This document shows, in pieces, positions 1 to 8,909 of a stretch of DNA of 64,000 nt (position 1 is the first letter of the stretch; each line of letters starts with the position of its first letter). The notes under the pieces were generated by a model. That model was not told the origin of the DNA, made no database searches, and saw only the letters and a list, made by a program, of their open reading frames with translations. The position numbers and the translations under genes were made by a program. Origin of the DNA: CBDCXE01 sp965223725 [NCBI: Nitrospinota bacterium] (GTDB lineage: Bacteria > Nitrospinota_A > UBA7883); NCBI GenBank assembly GCA_965223725.1, contig CBDCXE010000002.1:276144-340143 (forward strand), written 5' to 3'.

Positions 1-560
1 TGCCGGACGTTTATGTCGCCTGCGATGTGTGCGGCGGGAGCCGGTTCAATAGGGAGACGCTGGATATCGATTACAAAGGGAAGTCGATCTCCGATGTGCT
101 CGATATGACCATCGAGGAGGGATACGAATTTTTCAAGGGCCAGCCGAAAATCGCCCGGATATTGAAAACCCTCAACGACGTGGGGATGGAGTATATCAAG
201 CTGGGCCAATCCGCCACCACCCTCTCCGGCGGCGAGGCGCAGAGGATAAAGCTGTCGAAGGAGCTTTCGAAACGTTCGACCGGTAAGACATTGTATATAC
301 TGGACGAACCGACCACTGGACTCCATTTTGACGATATCAGCAGGCTGTTGGGTGTGCTGAATATCCTGACCAATAATGGCAATACCTTGATCGTCATAGA
401 GCACAATATGGACGTTATTAAAACAGCCGACCATATCATCGACCTTGGCCCGGAGGGGGGCGACGGTGGCGGCGAGGTCGTGGCGCAAGGCTCGCCTGAG
501 CAGATTATGAAGGCAAAAAGGTCGCACACCGGCAAGATATTGAAATCGATGTTATCCTAG
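1..560 (+). CDS. uvrA: UvrA, excinuclease ABC subunit A (C-terminal part, gene enters from the left)
   Basis: This is the last ~186 codons of the DNA-damage recognition ATPase of nucleotide excision repair; the frame is open from base 3. It begins in the second half of the UvrA zinc module ([10 protein letters not shown]). It then carries the second ABC signature ([11 protein letters not shown]), Walker B ([14 protein letters not shown]) and the switch histidine (VIEHN), in UvrA order. UvrA-type ATPases are recognised by this split zinc module and by the glycine-rich [14 protein letters not shown] stretch near the end. The C-terminus is complete, with the usual short tail after the ATPase core. 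About 80% of the gene lies outside the window. Identity is certain from the motifs. Confidence 0.97.
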   Translation, partial: PDVYVACDVCGGSRFNRETLDIDYKGKSISDVLDMTIEEGYEFFKGQPKIARILKTLNDVGMEYIKLGQSATTLSGGEAQRIKLSKELSKRSTGKTLYILDEPTTGLHFDDISRLLGVLNILTNNGNTLIVIEHNMDVIKTADHIIDLGPEGGDGGGEVVAQGSPEQIMKAKRSHTGKILKSMLS

Positions 561-573
561 CGGCGGATTATGA

Positions 574-602
574 TTGATTTTGCAAGCATAAGTTGTTATA
601 AT
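574..602 (+). promoter_or_regulatory. Sigma-70-like promoter for the M48-like lipoprotein gene
   Basis: TTGATT (574-579), a 17-base spacer, then a perfect TATAAT (597-602). The expected start site (about 608-610) is only a few bases before the ATG at 613, so the mRNA would have almost no leader. There is no convincing Shine-Dalgarno sequence in the remaining bases. Confidence 0.6.
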
Positions 603-612
603 ACTTAGGTTT

Positions 613-1578
613 ATGAAAAGTATTAAACCTTTTTTCAACAGGCTGGCGTTGCTGGCAGTCATGATTACTATGGCCGCCTGTGGCCAAATGGACAACCGGG
701 CGGAGAGCTCTATTGGCAGCACTGATAATTCTGTCGCCAGTAAAACAGAAATGTTTGGCGGCTCCATAACGGAAAAGGCCGAACTGTCGGAGGCGGAGCT
801 GGCGTTGCGCTCTGACCATATGTGCAGCCAGGTTCACCCGCAGTTTGGCGCAGTTATAGAGCAGGTTACCAGCGCATACAATAGTAACGTGGCGATGAAA
901 GCGGGGGACAATTCCATGCTGGCGCTCTACCCCGCCGGTCATCCGGACGCGCCGCAGTTTGGTGATGATGGAGCGGGTGTGGCGGTGCTGGTCTGTCAGG
1001 ACCCGCGGTTATCCGCTTACTCATATATCAGGACCGTGATACTGCATGAGGGTTTGATCATCGCCCTGAAGGAAGCTTCCGCTGCTGTGACCCTGTACGC
1101 CAATGACCCGGAAAATATAGACAACGCGCTGGATAAGCTGGCGGCGTTGGCGCAAGTGGGTCGGTTTGGGGAGACAGTCAGCGATGCTGATATGACCAGC
1201 CTGGAGCAGGACGCCGCCCGTTACGCCAAATTTTCCAGAACTTTCGACTCGACCCTGGCATTTGTGATATATCACGAACTGGGCCACTCTTCCATGGGCC
1301 ATGCCATGCAAACAATAACAGGCGCTTCCGGGCTGAACAGGACCGTTGACGCGTCGAACGAGATACAGGCCGACCTGTTCGCAGGCTCCGCCATGACAGC
1401 GTCCGGGTACAGCATCAGCGGCTCCGGCGTGGTTTTTTCCATACTGGAGCGGATCAGCCCCGACGGATCGGTGAACCACCCGGCCTCGCAGGAACGAGAA
1501 TCGATGATAGAACGGATGAACCTCCACGGCGCCAAAAAACTGCTGGCGCCTTACGCATATTTCCACCGGGATAGATAA
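613..1578 (+). CDS. Lipoprotein metalloprotease, M48-like (HELGH)
   Basis: A 321-residue predicted lipoprotein: a basic start, a hydrophobic stretch and a lipobox ending TMAAC with the lipid-modified Cys at 23. The body carries a zinc-protease signature, HELGH at about 221-225, with EIQAD about 25 residues later. This HExxH...ExxxD spacing is that of M48-like gluzincins (Oma1/BepA relatives), in which the Glu of the second motif is the third zinc ligand. Expected place: inner leaflet of the outer membrane or outer leaflet of the inner membrane, facing the periplasm; such enzymes often act in envelope quality control. It lacks the multipass membrane part of HtpX. The AraC gene starts 9 bases after its stop, so the two may be cotranscribed. 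The substrate is not deducible. Confidence 0.75.
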   Translation: MKSIKPFFNRLALLAVMITMAACGQMDNRAESSIGSTDNSVASKTEMFGGSITEKAELSEAELALRSDHMCSQVHPQFGAVIEQVTSAYNSNVAMKAGDNSMLALYPAGHPDAPQFGDDGAGVAVLVCQDPRLSAYSYIRTVILHEGLIIALKEASAAVTLYANDPENIDNALDKLAALAQVGRFGETVSDADMTSLEQDAARYAKFSRTFDSTLAFVIYHELGHSSMGHAMQTITGASGLNRTVDASNEIQADLFAGSAMTASGYSISGSGVVFSILERISPDGSVNHPASQERESMIERMNLHGAKKLLAPYAYFHRDR

Positions 1579-1587
1579 GAATAGTGT

Positions 1588-2460
1588 GTGAAAATCCCAT
1601 CGGTTGAGTTTCGCTTACAATCATTACCTGCCATCGAAATTGAATTAACGCAGCTTGATTCCATCTACAGAAAGGCGTCCAGGCAGGACTTCGATCTATT
1701 TGCCCCTCATCGTCAAGAGTTTTATAGCGTGATTCATATTACAAAGGGCGCTGGGAAACATTTTATAGACTTTAAGCGTCATCCATACCGGCCAGGCAGC
1801 TTCATATTTGTTAACCGGCATCAGGTCCACGCATTTGATCAGGAGAACCGTCCAGAAGGCCATGTTGTGCTGTATACCCAAAAGTTTATTGATTCAATAC
1901 GCATCAACATGCGGGCGCCCATATTTGCCTCCAGCAACCTGGCGATGTTCGATTCTCCTGTTTTGAATGTTGACAAAGCGCTCAAAAAAAGTTGCGAGGT
2001 TTTATTGCAAGAGCTTCTCAATGTGACCGGTCACCAGAAGTATGATGCGCTCATATCCCAGCTTCTGTTTACCTCCTTGTTGCTGAAGCTCCATCATGAA
2101 CGGCCCAACCGGTATGGCAACGAACTAAGCGAAGAGCGGGTTGTAAAATTTTCCCGGTTCCTGGCCCTGGTTGAAAAACACTTTGCAACTGTAAAAGACG
2201 CCAATAAATATGCTGACATGATCGGCATGACATACAAATCGCTTAATCAGCTTTGCAAGCTGGCGGCCAACCAGACGCCAAAACAGCTTATCGACGCGCA
2301 TATCATCCTCGAGGCGAAGCGGAGGCTGGCCATTGAAAATATACAGGTCATGCAGTTGGCCTATCAGTTCGGCTTCGAAGACCCCAGCAATTTTATAAAA
2401 TATTTTAAAAAAGAGACCCGGCTCACACCGCATCAGTTCAAAAAAAGCCTAAAAGGTTAG
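1588..2460 (+). CDS. AraC-family transcriptional regulator
   Basis: A 290-residue regulator with the usual two parts. The N-terminal half is a cupin-like sensor (GAGKHFIDFKRHPYRPGSF, then FVNRHQVHAFD). The C-terminal ~100 residues form the double helix-turn-helix of AraC/XylS proteins (YADMIGMTYKSLNQLCK, then AYQFGFEDPSNFIKYFKKE and LTPHQFKK). The start is GTG, 9 bases after the preceding lipoprotein gene. Likely targets are that gene or the secreted SnoaL-like gene downstream, but no operator repeat is obvious. The ligand is unknown. Confidence 0.88.
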   Translation: MKIPSVEFRLQSLPAIEIELTQLDSIYRKASRQDFDLFAPHRQEFYSVIHITKGAGKHFIDFKRHPYRPGSFIFVNRHQVHAFDQENRPEGHVVLYTQKFIDSIRINMRAPIFASSNLAMFDSPVLNVDKALKKSCEVLLQELLNVTGHQKYDALISQLLFTSLLLKLHHERPNRYGNELSEERVVKFSRFLALVEKHFATVKDANKYADMIGMTYKSLNQLCKLAANQTPKQLIDAHIILEAKRRLAIENIQVMQLAYQFGFEDPSNFIKYFKKETRLTPHQFKKSLKG

Positions 2461-2551
2461 TTATCTACCATTTTTGGGCAGTGATTGATCTGCTCTTCTT
2501 TCTTTCCGGCTGCTACTCTGGATGCAACTTATACAAGAAAGGATATTACTG

Positions 2552-3421
2552 ATGAAAAAATTAATTTATTCAGCATTGATCCTGGCTGTCTCGTTTGCCA
2601 CAGCCTATGCCACCAACCCAGCGACACAGGAGAATAAAATGAGCATTTCTAACAAAGAAAAAGCCATAGCCCTTTTAAACAGCATCGAAACCGGCGCCCA
2701 GGAGCCTGCCGGTTATATCAATCCACAGAGTTATACACAGCACAATTTGTCTGCTGCTGATGGACTCGCCGGGTTTGGCGCCTTACTGGAAGCATTGCCC
2801 GAAAATAGCGCCAAAGTAAATATTATACGCGCTTTTCAGGATGGTGATTTTGTGTTTACACACACAGATTACAACTTCTTCGGCCCCAAGGTTGGGTTCG
2901 ACCTGTTCAGGTTTGAAGGTGGATTAATAGTAGAACATTGGGATAACCTTGCTGAAAAATCAGACCAGCCAAATCCTTCAGGTCACACCCAGCTAGATGG
3001 CCCGACAGAAGCAACTGACATCGAAAAGACCGAACAGAACAAAAAACTTGTTGCCGATTTTGTGGAAACGATCCTGGTGGAAGGTCAGATGGACAAGCTA
3101 GGTCAATACTTCGATGGCGACAACTATATACAGCATAACACCGCCATTGGCGACGGATTGTCCGGGCTCGGCCAGGCTTTGGAGGCAATGGCTGAACAAG
3201 GAATTCAAATGGTCTATACCAAAATCCATAAAGTGCTGGGTGAAGGAAATTTTGTTTTAGTAATAAGTGAAGGTACATTTGCAGACAATCCAACGTCATA
3301 TTATGACCTTTTTCGCGTAGCTGATAGAAAAATAGCAGAACATTGGGACGTTATGGAAACAATTGCCCCAAAGGACCAGTGGAAAAATAGCAATGGCAAA
3401 TTTGGCAATCTAAAGTATTGA
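2552..3421 (+). CDS. Secreted protein with two tandem SnoaL/NTF2-like domains
   Basis: The chosen ATG follows a good ribosome site (AGAAAGGA, ~9 bases upstream); an in-frame ATG at 2522 would ruin the signal peptide. The 289-residue product starts MKKLIYSALILAVSFATAYA, a Sec signal peptide. Two copies of an NTF2-like fold follow. Each has a Y-x-QHN motif (SYTQHN, NYIQHN), a DGL.GFG/GLG turn, and a strand ending DLFRxxxxxIxEHWD. The repeated EHWD end is typical of SnoaL-like polyketide-cyclase-related proteins (COG4922 type). Such single-domain proteins are common and mostly of unknown role; the tandem exported form is less usual. Its neighbour is an AraC regulator. Function unknown. Confidence 0.75.
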   Translation: MKKLIYSALILAVSFATAYATNPATQENKMSISNKEKAIALLNSIETGAQEPAGYINPQSYTQHNLSAADGLAGFGALLEALPENSAKVNIIRAFQDGDFVFTHTDYNFFGPKVGFDLFRFEGGLIVEHWDNLAEKSDQPNPSGHTQLDGPTEATDIEKTEQNKKLVADFVETILVEGQMDKLGQYFDGDNYIQHNTAIGDGLSGLGQALEAMAEQGIQMVYTKIHKVLGEGNFVLVISEGTFADNPTSYYDLFRVADRKIAEHWDVMETIAPKDQWKNSNGKFGNLKY

Positions 3422-3475
3422 TAAATTGCTTGCTATCGCCTGCCCATGGGGCGTGTCAACACACCACTTTTCACC

Positions 3476-3515
3476 GGGCAGTCTCAAAACCAGCGTCAGC
3501 TATTTTAGACTGCCC
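3476..3515. terminator. Inverted repeat after the SnoaL-like gene, possible terminator
   Basis: gggcagtct at 3476-3484 pairs perfectly with agactgccc at 3507-3515 across a 22-base loop. No long T run follows, so termination would be weak or protein-aided. It separates the SnoaL-like gene from the sucC promoter. Confidence 0.4.
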
Positions 3516-3544
3516 AAAATACTGTTTTCCCTGCAGCAGTTTTT

Positions 3545-3574
3545 TTGACTGAATATGTTGAATTATGTTATAAA
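3545..3574 (+). promoter_or_regulatory. Predicted promoter of the sucCD-korAB operon
   Basis: TTGACT at 3545-3550, an 18-base spacer, and TATAAA at 3569-3574, about 45 bases upstream of the sucC ATG. It is the best sigma-70-like match in the gap and sits after the inverted repeat that ends the upstream unit. Confidence 0.5.
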
Positions 3575-3627
3575 TTTAGTTTCGCGAATTTTTATTAAAG
3601 GGTGCGGGAGCTTAAAAAGACAAAAAC

Positions 3628-4797
3628 ATGAAGATACACGAATACCAAGCTAAAGAAATACTGAAATCATTCGGTGTGCCGGTTCCCAGGGGACAGGTCG
3701 CCCAGGAAGATGTCCATGCTGTTAAAACCGCTGTCGATGAACTGGGGCTGCCCATTGTGGTGAAGGCCCAGATCCACGCTGGCGGCAGGGGCAAAGGCGG
3801 CGGCGTGAAAGTCGTCAAAACATTGGAAGAAGCGGAAGCGGCTTTTAAATCGATCCTCGGGATGAATCTGGTGACGCACCAGACCGGCCCGGAAGGGATG
3901 GAGGTCAAGACCGTTCTGCTGGAAGAAGGGATGGACATCGCCAAAGAGTTATACATGGGCGTGGTCCTGGATAGAGAGAAATCGAGCGTGGCCGTGATGG
4001 TCTCGGAAGAAGGCGGGATGGAGATCGAAGAGATCGCCGCGAAGTCGCCGGAAAAGATCATGACGGAATGGATCGACCCTGTGATGGGCATCATGCCGTC
4101 CCAGGCTCGCAAGCTTGCGTTTTTCCTCAATCTCCCACCGGAGGCAATGAAGGAGGCGACCAAGTTTATCGTTAATCTGGTGAACGCTTTCCAGTCGAAG
4201 GACTGCTCCATGGCGGAGATCAATCCGCTGGTGCTCACCGGCGATAACAAGATGCTGGCGCTCGATTGCAAGATGGATTTTGACGATAACGCTCTGTTTC
4301 GGCAGAAGGACGTGGTGGAATGCCGCGACCTGAACGAAGAGGATGAGCTGGAGATCGAGGCGAGCAAGTATGACCTGAACTATATCAAGCTCGACGGTAA
4401 TATCGGATGCATGGTCAACGGCGCAGGGCTGGCCATGGCGACCATGGATATCATTAAGCTGTCTGGCGGCGAACCGGCCAACTTTCTGGATGTCGGCGGC
4501 GGAGCTTCGGAAGAGCAGATCGAAAACGCATTTCGCATCATCCTGGCCGATGACGCCGTGAAAGGCATTTTCATCAACATATTTGGTGGTATCTTGCGTT
4601 GCGACCGGCTGGCCAACGGTGTTGTTAACGCGGCGAAAAAGATCAATGTGACTGCCCCGGTTGTCATCCGTATGGAGGGCACAAACGTCGAAGAGGGCAA
4701 GCAGATATTAAAGGATAGTGGATTCAATTTTATCGTTGCTGATGATATGCGCGATGGAGCGGAGAAAATAGTCGAAGCTGTCAAGGCGTCGGGTTAA
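3628..4797 (+). CDS. sucC: Succinyl-CoA synthetase (ADP-forming) beta subunit
   Basis: 389 residues, full family length. This subunit carries the ATP-grasp nucleotide site and makes succinyl-CoA from succinate, CoA and ATP, or the reverse. Hallmarks are the start [20 protein letters not shown], the nucleotide loop [16 protein letters not shown], the metal-binding stretch AEINPLVLT and [12 protein letters not shown], and the C-terminal phosphate-transfer loop [13 protein letters not shown]...GGGAS. sucD follows after 14 bases, then a ferredoxin-dependent 2-oxoacid oxidoreductase. The four genes therefore encode the succinate / succinyl-CoA / 2-oxoglutarate segment of the TCA cycle in either direction. 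Confidence 0.97.
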   Translation: MKIHEYQAKEILKSFGVPVPRGQVAQEDVHAVKTAVDELGLPIVVKAQIHAGGRGKGGGVKVVKTLEEAEAAFKSILGMNLVTHQTGPEGMEVKTVLLEEGMDIAKELYMGVVLDREKSSVAVMVSEEGGMEIEEIAAKSPEKIMTEWIDPVMGIMPSQARKLAFFLNLPPEAMKEATKFIVNLVNAFQSKDCSMAEINPLVLTGDNKMLALDCKMDFDDNALFRQKDVVECRDLNEEDELEIEASKYDLNYIKLDGNIGCMVNGAGLAMATMDIIKLSGGEPANFLDVGGGASEEQIENAFRIILADDAVKGIFINIFGGILRCDRLANGVVNAAKKINVTAPVVIRMEGTNVEEGKQILKDSGFNFIVADDMRDGAEKIVEAVKASG

Positions 4798-4811
4798 GGG
4801 AATATATAGAT

Positions 4812-5684
4812 ATGAGTGTACTTGTTGATAACGATACGAAACTTATAGTCCAGGGCATCACCGGCAAGGAAGGCTCCTTCCACGCCTTGGGCTGCGCTGA
4901 ATATGGAACCAATGTGGTGGGCGGCGTCACCCCTGGCAAAGAGGGCCAGGAGGTGGAAGGCATCCCGGTGTTCAACACCGTGGCCAACGCCCGGGCGGCC
5001 ACCGGCGCCAACGCCACAATGATATTCGTCCCGCCCCCCTTTGCGGCGGACGCAGTATTCGAGGCCTCCAGCGCCGGGATAGAGCTGATAATCTGCATCA
5101 CAGAGGGCATCCCGGTCTATGACATGGTGAAGATAAAGAAATATATGAAGGCCCATAACCGGGGCCGGCTGATCGGCCCGAACTGCCCTGGGGTCATCAC
5201 ACCGGGCCAGGCGAAGATCGGCATCATGCCGGGTCATATCCATACTCCGGGCCCTGTGGGGATTGTCTCCCGGTCTGGCACCTTGACATATGAAGTGGTG
5301 GGGCAATTGACATCGCTGGGCATCGGCCAATCCACATGCGTGGGGATCGGCGGCGACCCTGTGAACGGCACCAACTTTATAGATGTGCTGACAATGTTCG
5401 AAGAGGACGATCAGACAGAGGCGATCTGCATGATCGGGGAGATAGGTGGAAGCGCCGAAGAGGACGCGTCCGCTTTTATACAAGAGAATGTGAAGAAACC
5501 GGTGGTCGGCTTTATTGCGGGCCAGACCGCGCCTCCGGGCCGACGGATGGGCCATGCGGGCGCGATAATCTCTGGTGGGCAAGGGACTGCCGAGGAGAAG
5601 ATGAAGACAATGGCCGAGTGTGGTGTTACGGTCTGCCAATCTCCGGCGGATCTGGGTGATACGATAAAAAGCGTTATGAATTAA
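4812..5684 (+). CDS. sucD: Succinyl-CoA synthetase alpha subunit
   Basis: 290 residues, full length. The alpha subunit binds CoA through its N-terminal Rossmann domain ([21 protein letters not shown]) and carries the phosphohistidine. The active His is in RRMGHAGAI near residue 246, preceded by [11 protein letters not shown]. It forms the SucCD complex with the gene 14 bases upstream. The kor genes follow after a 68-base gap with no terminator, so all four are probably one transcript. Confidence 0.97.
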   Translation: MSVLVDNDTKLIVQGITGKEGSFHALGCAEYGTNVVGGVTPGKEGQEVEGIPVFNTVANARAATGANATMIFVPPPFAADAVFEASSAGIELIICITEGIPVYDMVKIKKYMKAHNRGRLIGPNCPGVITPGQAKIGIMPGHIHTPGPVGIVSRSGTLTYEVVGQLTSLGIGQSTCVGIGGDPVNGTNFIDVLTMFEEDDQTEAICMIGEIGGSAEEDASAFIQENVKKPVVGFIAGQTAPPGRRMGHAGAIISGGQGTAEEKMKTMAECGVTVCQSPADLGDTIKSVMN

Positions 5685-5752
5685 GGGGCTACAGGACGTA
5701 TCTGCCCGGGGGATAGCGTTTATGCAAGCGTTAATTATCATTAATCGGTTTT

Positions 5753-7522
5753 ATGCCGGAAACCAATTTGAAAGGTATTGAAAAGGTGGCAAAAGCAAAC
5801 GATTTAATAATACGTATAGGTGGAGAAGGTGGCGAAGGTGTTATCTCTTCCGGAGACATGATCGCGCAGGCGGCTGTCCGCTCCGGGTTGGAGATTTTGA
5901 CTTTTAAAACATTTCCTGCTGAAATCAGGGGCGGATACGCCATGTATCAGACCCGTTTTTCACATGATAAAATATTGTCTGAAGGCAGCGGATTCGATGT
6001 CTGTTGTGTGTTCAACCAGGAGGCTCTGGACGCTAATAAAAAAGCGTTGATAGAAGGCACAGTGCTGATGTATGACTATCCAGGCGGCGATATCAAGGAA
6101 GAGCAAAGCTTCCCGGGCGTCACCTGTTATCCAGTGCCGATGAGCAAGATAGCAAAAGAGGACCTGGGCACCTACCGCTCCAAAAACATGGTCGCCCTGG
6201 GCGCCATTTCGGAGCTGTTTTCCATCTCCATGGATTCGTTGCGCGACACGGTCAAAAGCAAGTTTGGCAAAAAGGGCGACGAAGTTGTGGAAGTCAACTA
6301 CAAGGCGCTGGACGCTGGCGCCAAACATGTGAAGGATAACCTGACCAAATCAGACCCATACAGCATGGACCCTGGCAAAGCGAAAGATGATGTCATCATC
6401 ATAGCCGGCAACGACGCCATCGGCCTGGGCGCCATGATGGCTGGTGTCGAGTTTTTCAGCTGCTACCCGATCACCCCTGCCACCGAGGTGGCGATATTCC
6501 TTTCCAAGCATCTGCCGAAGGCGAACGGCAACCTGGTGCAGGCGGAGGACGAGATCGCTTCACTGGCCAACGTTATCGGCGCCTCCTACGCAGGGGCAAA
6601 ATCGATGACCGCCACCAGCGGACCGGGGCTGGCGTTGATGCAGGAGCTTATCGGCATGGCCACCATGATGGAAGTGCCGGTGGTGATTGCTGATGTACAG
6701 CGGGGCGGCCCATCCACAGGCTTGCCGACCAAACATGAACAGTCCGACCTGTTCCTGGCGGCCCACGGCCTGCACGGGGACGGATCGAAGGTTGTCATCT
6801 CCCCTGAAGGTGTGGAAGATTGCGTCTATTTGACTGTGGAAGCGTTCAATATAGCGGAAAAATATCAGATTCCTGTGTTGATCCTTTCCGACGGTTCACT
6901 AGGGTTCAGGACAACATCGATCAAACGGCCCGACCCGTCCAAAGTCAGGGTGATCAACCGGGATAAGTATGATCCGGACAGCAACGGGGACAAAGAGTTT
7001 TTGCGGTACAAGATCACAGAATCTGGCGTATCGACCATGTCCACACCGGGTCAGGCGGGTGGTTCCTACATCTCCACTGGTCTGGAGCATGCGGAGTCTT
7101 CGGCGCCCAGGTATACACCGGAGAATCATACAGCCATGCTGGATAAACGATTTAGCAAACTGGACGACCTGGAAGATTTCTTCCCGGAAACCGAAGCCGA
7201 CCTGCAGGATGGCGCAGAGCTGGGCGTTATCGCCTGGGGCTCCACCATCGGCACAGCGCGCGAAGCGATAAAGCTCGCGCGGGAGGAGGGCGTGAAGGTG
7301 TCGGGCCTGTTCCCGAAACTTGTATGGCCGCTACCGAAAAAGGCGCTGGCCAAATTTGCCGAAAAACATAGCAAGATCATGATCCCTGAAATCAACAAAC
7401 AGGGTCAGCTGGCGAAGATAATTGCATCTGAAACAGATATCAAACCTATCAGCGAGACAATATATGGCGGTCTGCCATATACACCGAAGCTGGTGGCGGA
7501 AAAAATAAAGGAGGCGGTATAA
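5753..7522 (+). CDS. korA: 2-oxoacid (2-oxoglutarate-type):ferredoxin oxidoreductase, fused gamma-alpha subunit
   Basis: 589 residues. Residues ~18-200 are the gamma domain (IIRIGGEGGEGVISSGDMIA, FPAEIRGGYAMYQTR). Residues ~215-589 are the alpha domain (GNDAIGLGAMMAGVEFFSCYPITPATEV, with the YPITP signature of OFORs, and ATSGPGLALMQE). This gamma-alpha fusion is the KorA form seen in many bacteria. The enzyme interconverts 2-oxoglutarate and succinyl-CoA plus CO2 with ferredoxin. Substrate assignment rests partly on the sucCD neighbours; a related 2-oxoacid is possible. korB begins on the base after its stop codon. The start codon has no strong ribosome site. Confidence 0.88.
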   Translation: MPETNLKGIEKVAKANDLIIRIGGEGGEGVISSGDMIAQAAVRSGLEILTFKTFPAEIRGGYAMYQTRFSHDKILSEGSGFDVCCVFNQEALDANKKALIEGTVLMYDYPGGDIKEEQSFPGVTCYPVPMSKIAKEDLGTYRSKNMVALGAISELFSISMDSLRDTVKSKFGKKGDEVVEVNYKALDAGAKHVKDNLTKSDPYSMDPGKAKDDVIIIAGNDAIGLGAMMAGVEFFSCYPITPATEVAIFLSKHLPKANGNLVQAEDEIASLANVIGASYAGAKSMTATSGPGLALMQELIGMATMMEVPVVIADVQRGGPSTGLPTKHEQSDLFLAAHGLHGDGSKVVISPEGVEDCVYLTVEAFNIAEKYQIPVLILSDGSLGFRTTSIKRPDPSKVRVINRDKYDPDSNGDKEFLRYKITESGVSTMSTPGQAGGSYISTGLEHAESSAPRYTPENHTAMLDKRFSKLDDLEDFFPETEADLQDGAELGVIAWGSTIGTAREAIKLAREEGVKVSGLFPKLVWPLPKKALAKFAEKHSKIMIPEINKQGQLAKIIASETDIKPISETIYGGLPYTPKLVAEKIKEAV

Positions 7523-8401
7523 ATGGCAACTGCAACTAAAGACGCTCCAATGAAAGCGAAAGATTACAAAAGCGTCGTGCCACCCACCTGGTGCGCCGGG
7601 TGTGGTGATTATGGTGTTTTGAACGCTGTATTGAAAGTGTTCGCCGAGCGGCAGGTCGATATCAACAACACCGCTCTGGTTTCCGGTATCGGATGTTCAT
7701 CCCGGTTTCCTTATTTTTTGAAAACTTACGGTATGCACACCGCCCACGGCAGGGCGCTGCCTGTGGCGGCGGGCGTGAAAATGGCCAACCCGGACCTGGA
7801 AGTGATCGTGTTCGGCGGCGACGGCGACGGGTTCTCCATCGGCGGCGGCCATGTGCCGCATGTTGTTCGGAAAAACACCGACCTGACTTATATCCTTATG
7901 GACAACTCGATATACGGCCTGACCAAAGGCCAGGTATCGCCCACCAGCGCCGTCGGCATGGTCACGACCACCACCCCGTACGGCGCGCCGGATATGCCGG
8001 TCAACCCGCTGTTGTATACTCTGGCCTATGGCGCAACGTTTGTCGCCCAGGGCTACAGCTCCAAGGGCAAGCAGGTGCAGGAGCTGGTCTCGAAGGCCCT
8101 CGACCATAAAGGGTTCTCGTTTATCAACATCATCAGCCCGTGCCCTACGTTTAACAAGATTAATACGTTCGACACGTACAAGGAGCTGGTCGAGGAAATC
8201 CCGGAGGATCATGACACTTCGGATATAAACAAAGCCATTTCAATCGCGGTCGCCGCGAAACAGGGTGGCAAGGTGCCGGTCGGGTTGTTGTATCAGACCC
8301 AGTCTCCGACGCTGGTCGATCGTTTGACTGATATTCGTGAGAAAGCCAACGGAACTAGTGATTTTGATGTCAACAAGGTCATAGATCTGTATAAGGCATA
8401 A
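7523..8401 (+). CDS. korB: 2-oxoacid:ferredoxin oxidoreductase beta subunit (TPP and 4Fe-4S binding)
   Basis: 292 residues. The beta subunit holds thiamine diphosphate and the proximal 4Fe-4S cluster. The four expected cluster cysteines are present: WCAGCGDYG (C24, C27), GIGCSSR (C58) and SPCPTFN (C207). The TPP motif is GGDGDGFSIGGGH through YILMDNSIYGLTKGQ. No ferredoxin (delta) gene is in the run, so electrons must pass to a separately encoded ferredoxin. It is stop-to-start adjacent to korA and ends at a clear terminator. Confidence 0.92.
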   Translation: MATATKDAPMKAKDYKSVVPPTWCAGCGDYGVLNAVLKVFAERQVDINNTALVSGIGCSSRFPYFLKTYGMHTAHGRALPVAAGVKMANPDLEVIVFGGDGDGFSIGGGHVPHVVRKNTDLTYILMDNSIYGLTKGQVSPTSAVGMVTTTTPYGAPDMPVNPLLYTLAYGATFVAQGYSSKGKQVQELVSKALDHKGFSFINIISPCPTFNKINTFDTYKELVEEIPEDHDTSDINKAISIAVAAKQGGKVPVGLLYQTQSPTLVDRLTDIREKANGTSDFDVNKVIDLYKA

Positions 8402-8428
8402 TAGACCATTTAATTGATCAAACATTTG

Positions 8429-8467
8429 CGCCGGGAGTGTGCTGAATAGCTCCCGGCGTTTTTTTAT
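8429..8467 (+). terminator. Intrinsic terminator of the sucCD-korAB operon
   Basis: A perfect 9-bp stem, cgccgggag (8429-8437) with ctcccggcg (8450-8458), and a 12-base loop, is followed at once by a run of seven T and then more T-rich sequence. It lies between korB and ndk. Confidence 0.9.
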
Positions 8468-8491
8468 TTTTTAAGGAAAGTGAGTAGTAAC

Positions 8492-8905
8492 ATGTCACAA
8501 ACATTCGCCATCATTAAACCAGACGCAGTGGAGCGTGGGCTGACCGGCAAGATCATCAGCAGAATCGAATCGGAAAACCTGAAAGTTGTGGCCCTGAAGC
8601 GTATACAAATGTCCAGGGCGGTCGCGGAAGGGTTCTATGCGGAACATAACGAGCGGCCCTTTTTTCAATCATTGACTGATTATATGTGCTCTGGGCCATG
8701 TTGTGTGTTGGTGTTGCAAGGGGATGACGCACAGCCGCGATGGCGCGAGATTATGGGCGCCACCAACCCGGCCGACGCAGCAGAGGGCACCATCCGCAAG
8801 GAGATGGCGGTTGATCTGGAGAAAAACTCGGTCCACGGCTCCGATTCCGAAGCCTCCGCCAGCAGGGAGATCGGCTATTTCTTCGCAGAGACGGAGATCA
8901 ATTAA
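8492..8905 (+). CDS. ndk: Nucleoside diphosphate kinase
   Basis: 137 residues from the ATG at 8492, the typical length; a GTG at 8480 overlaps the ribosome site AAGGAAAG and is less likely. The enzyme moves the gamma-phosphate of ATP to other nucleoside diphosphates through a phosphohistidine. The family signature NSVHGSDS with the catalytic His is present near the C-terminus, and [19 protein letters not shown] marks the N-terminus. It is transcribed separately from the kor operon (terminator upstream) and converges on the porin-like gene 4 bases beyond. Confidence 0.97.
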   Translation: MSQTFAIIKPDAVERGLTGKIISRIESENLKVVALKRIQMSRAVAEGFYAEHNERPFFQSLTDYMCSGPCCVLVLQGDDAQPRWREIMGATNPADAAEGTIRKEMAVDLEKNSVHGSDSEASASREIGYFFAETEIN

Positions 8906-8909
8906 CCTG

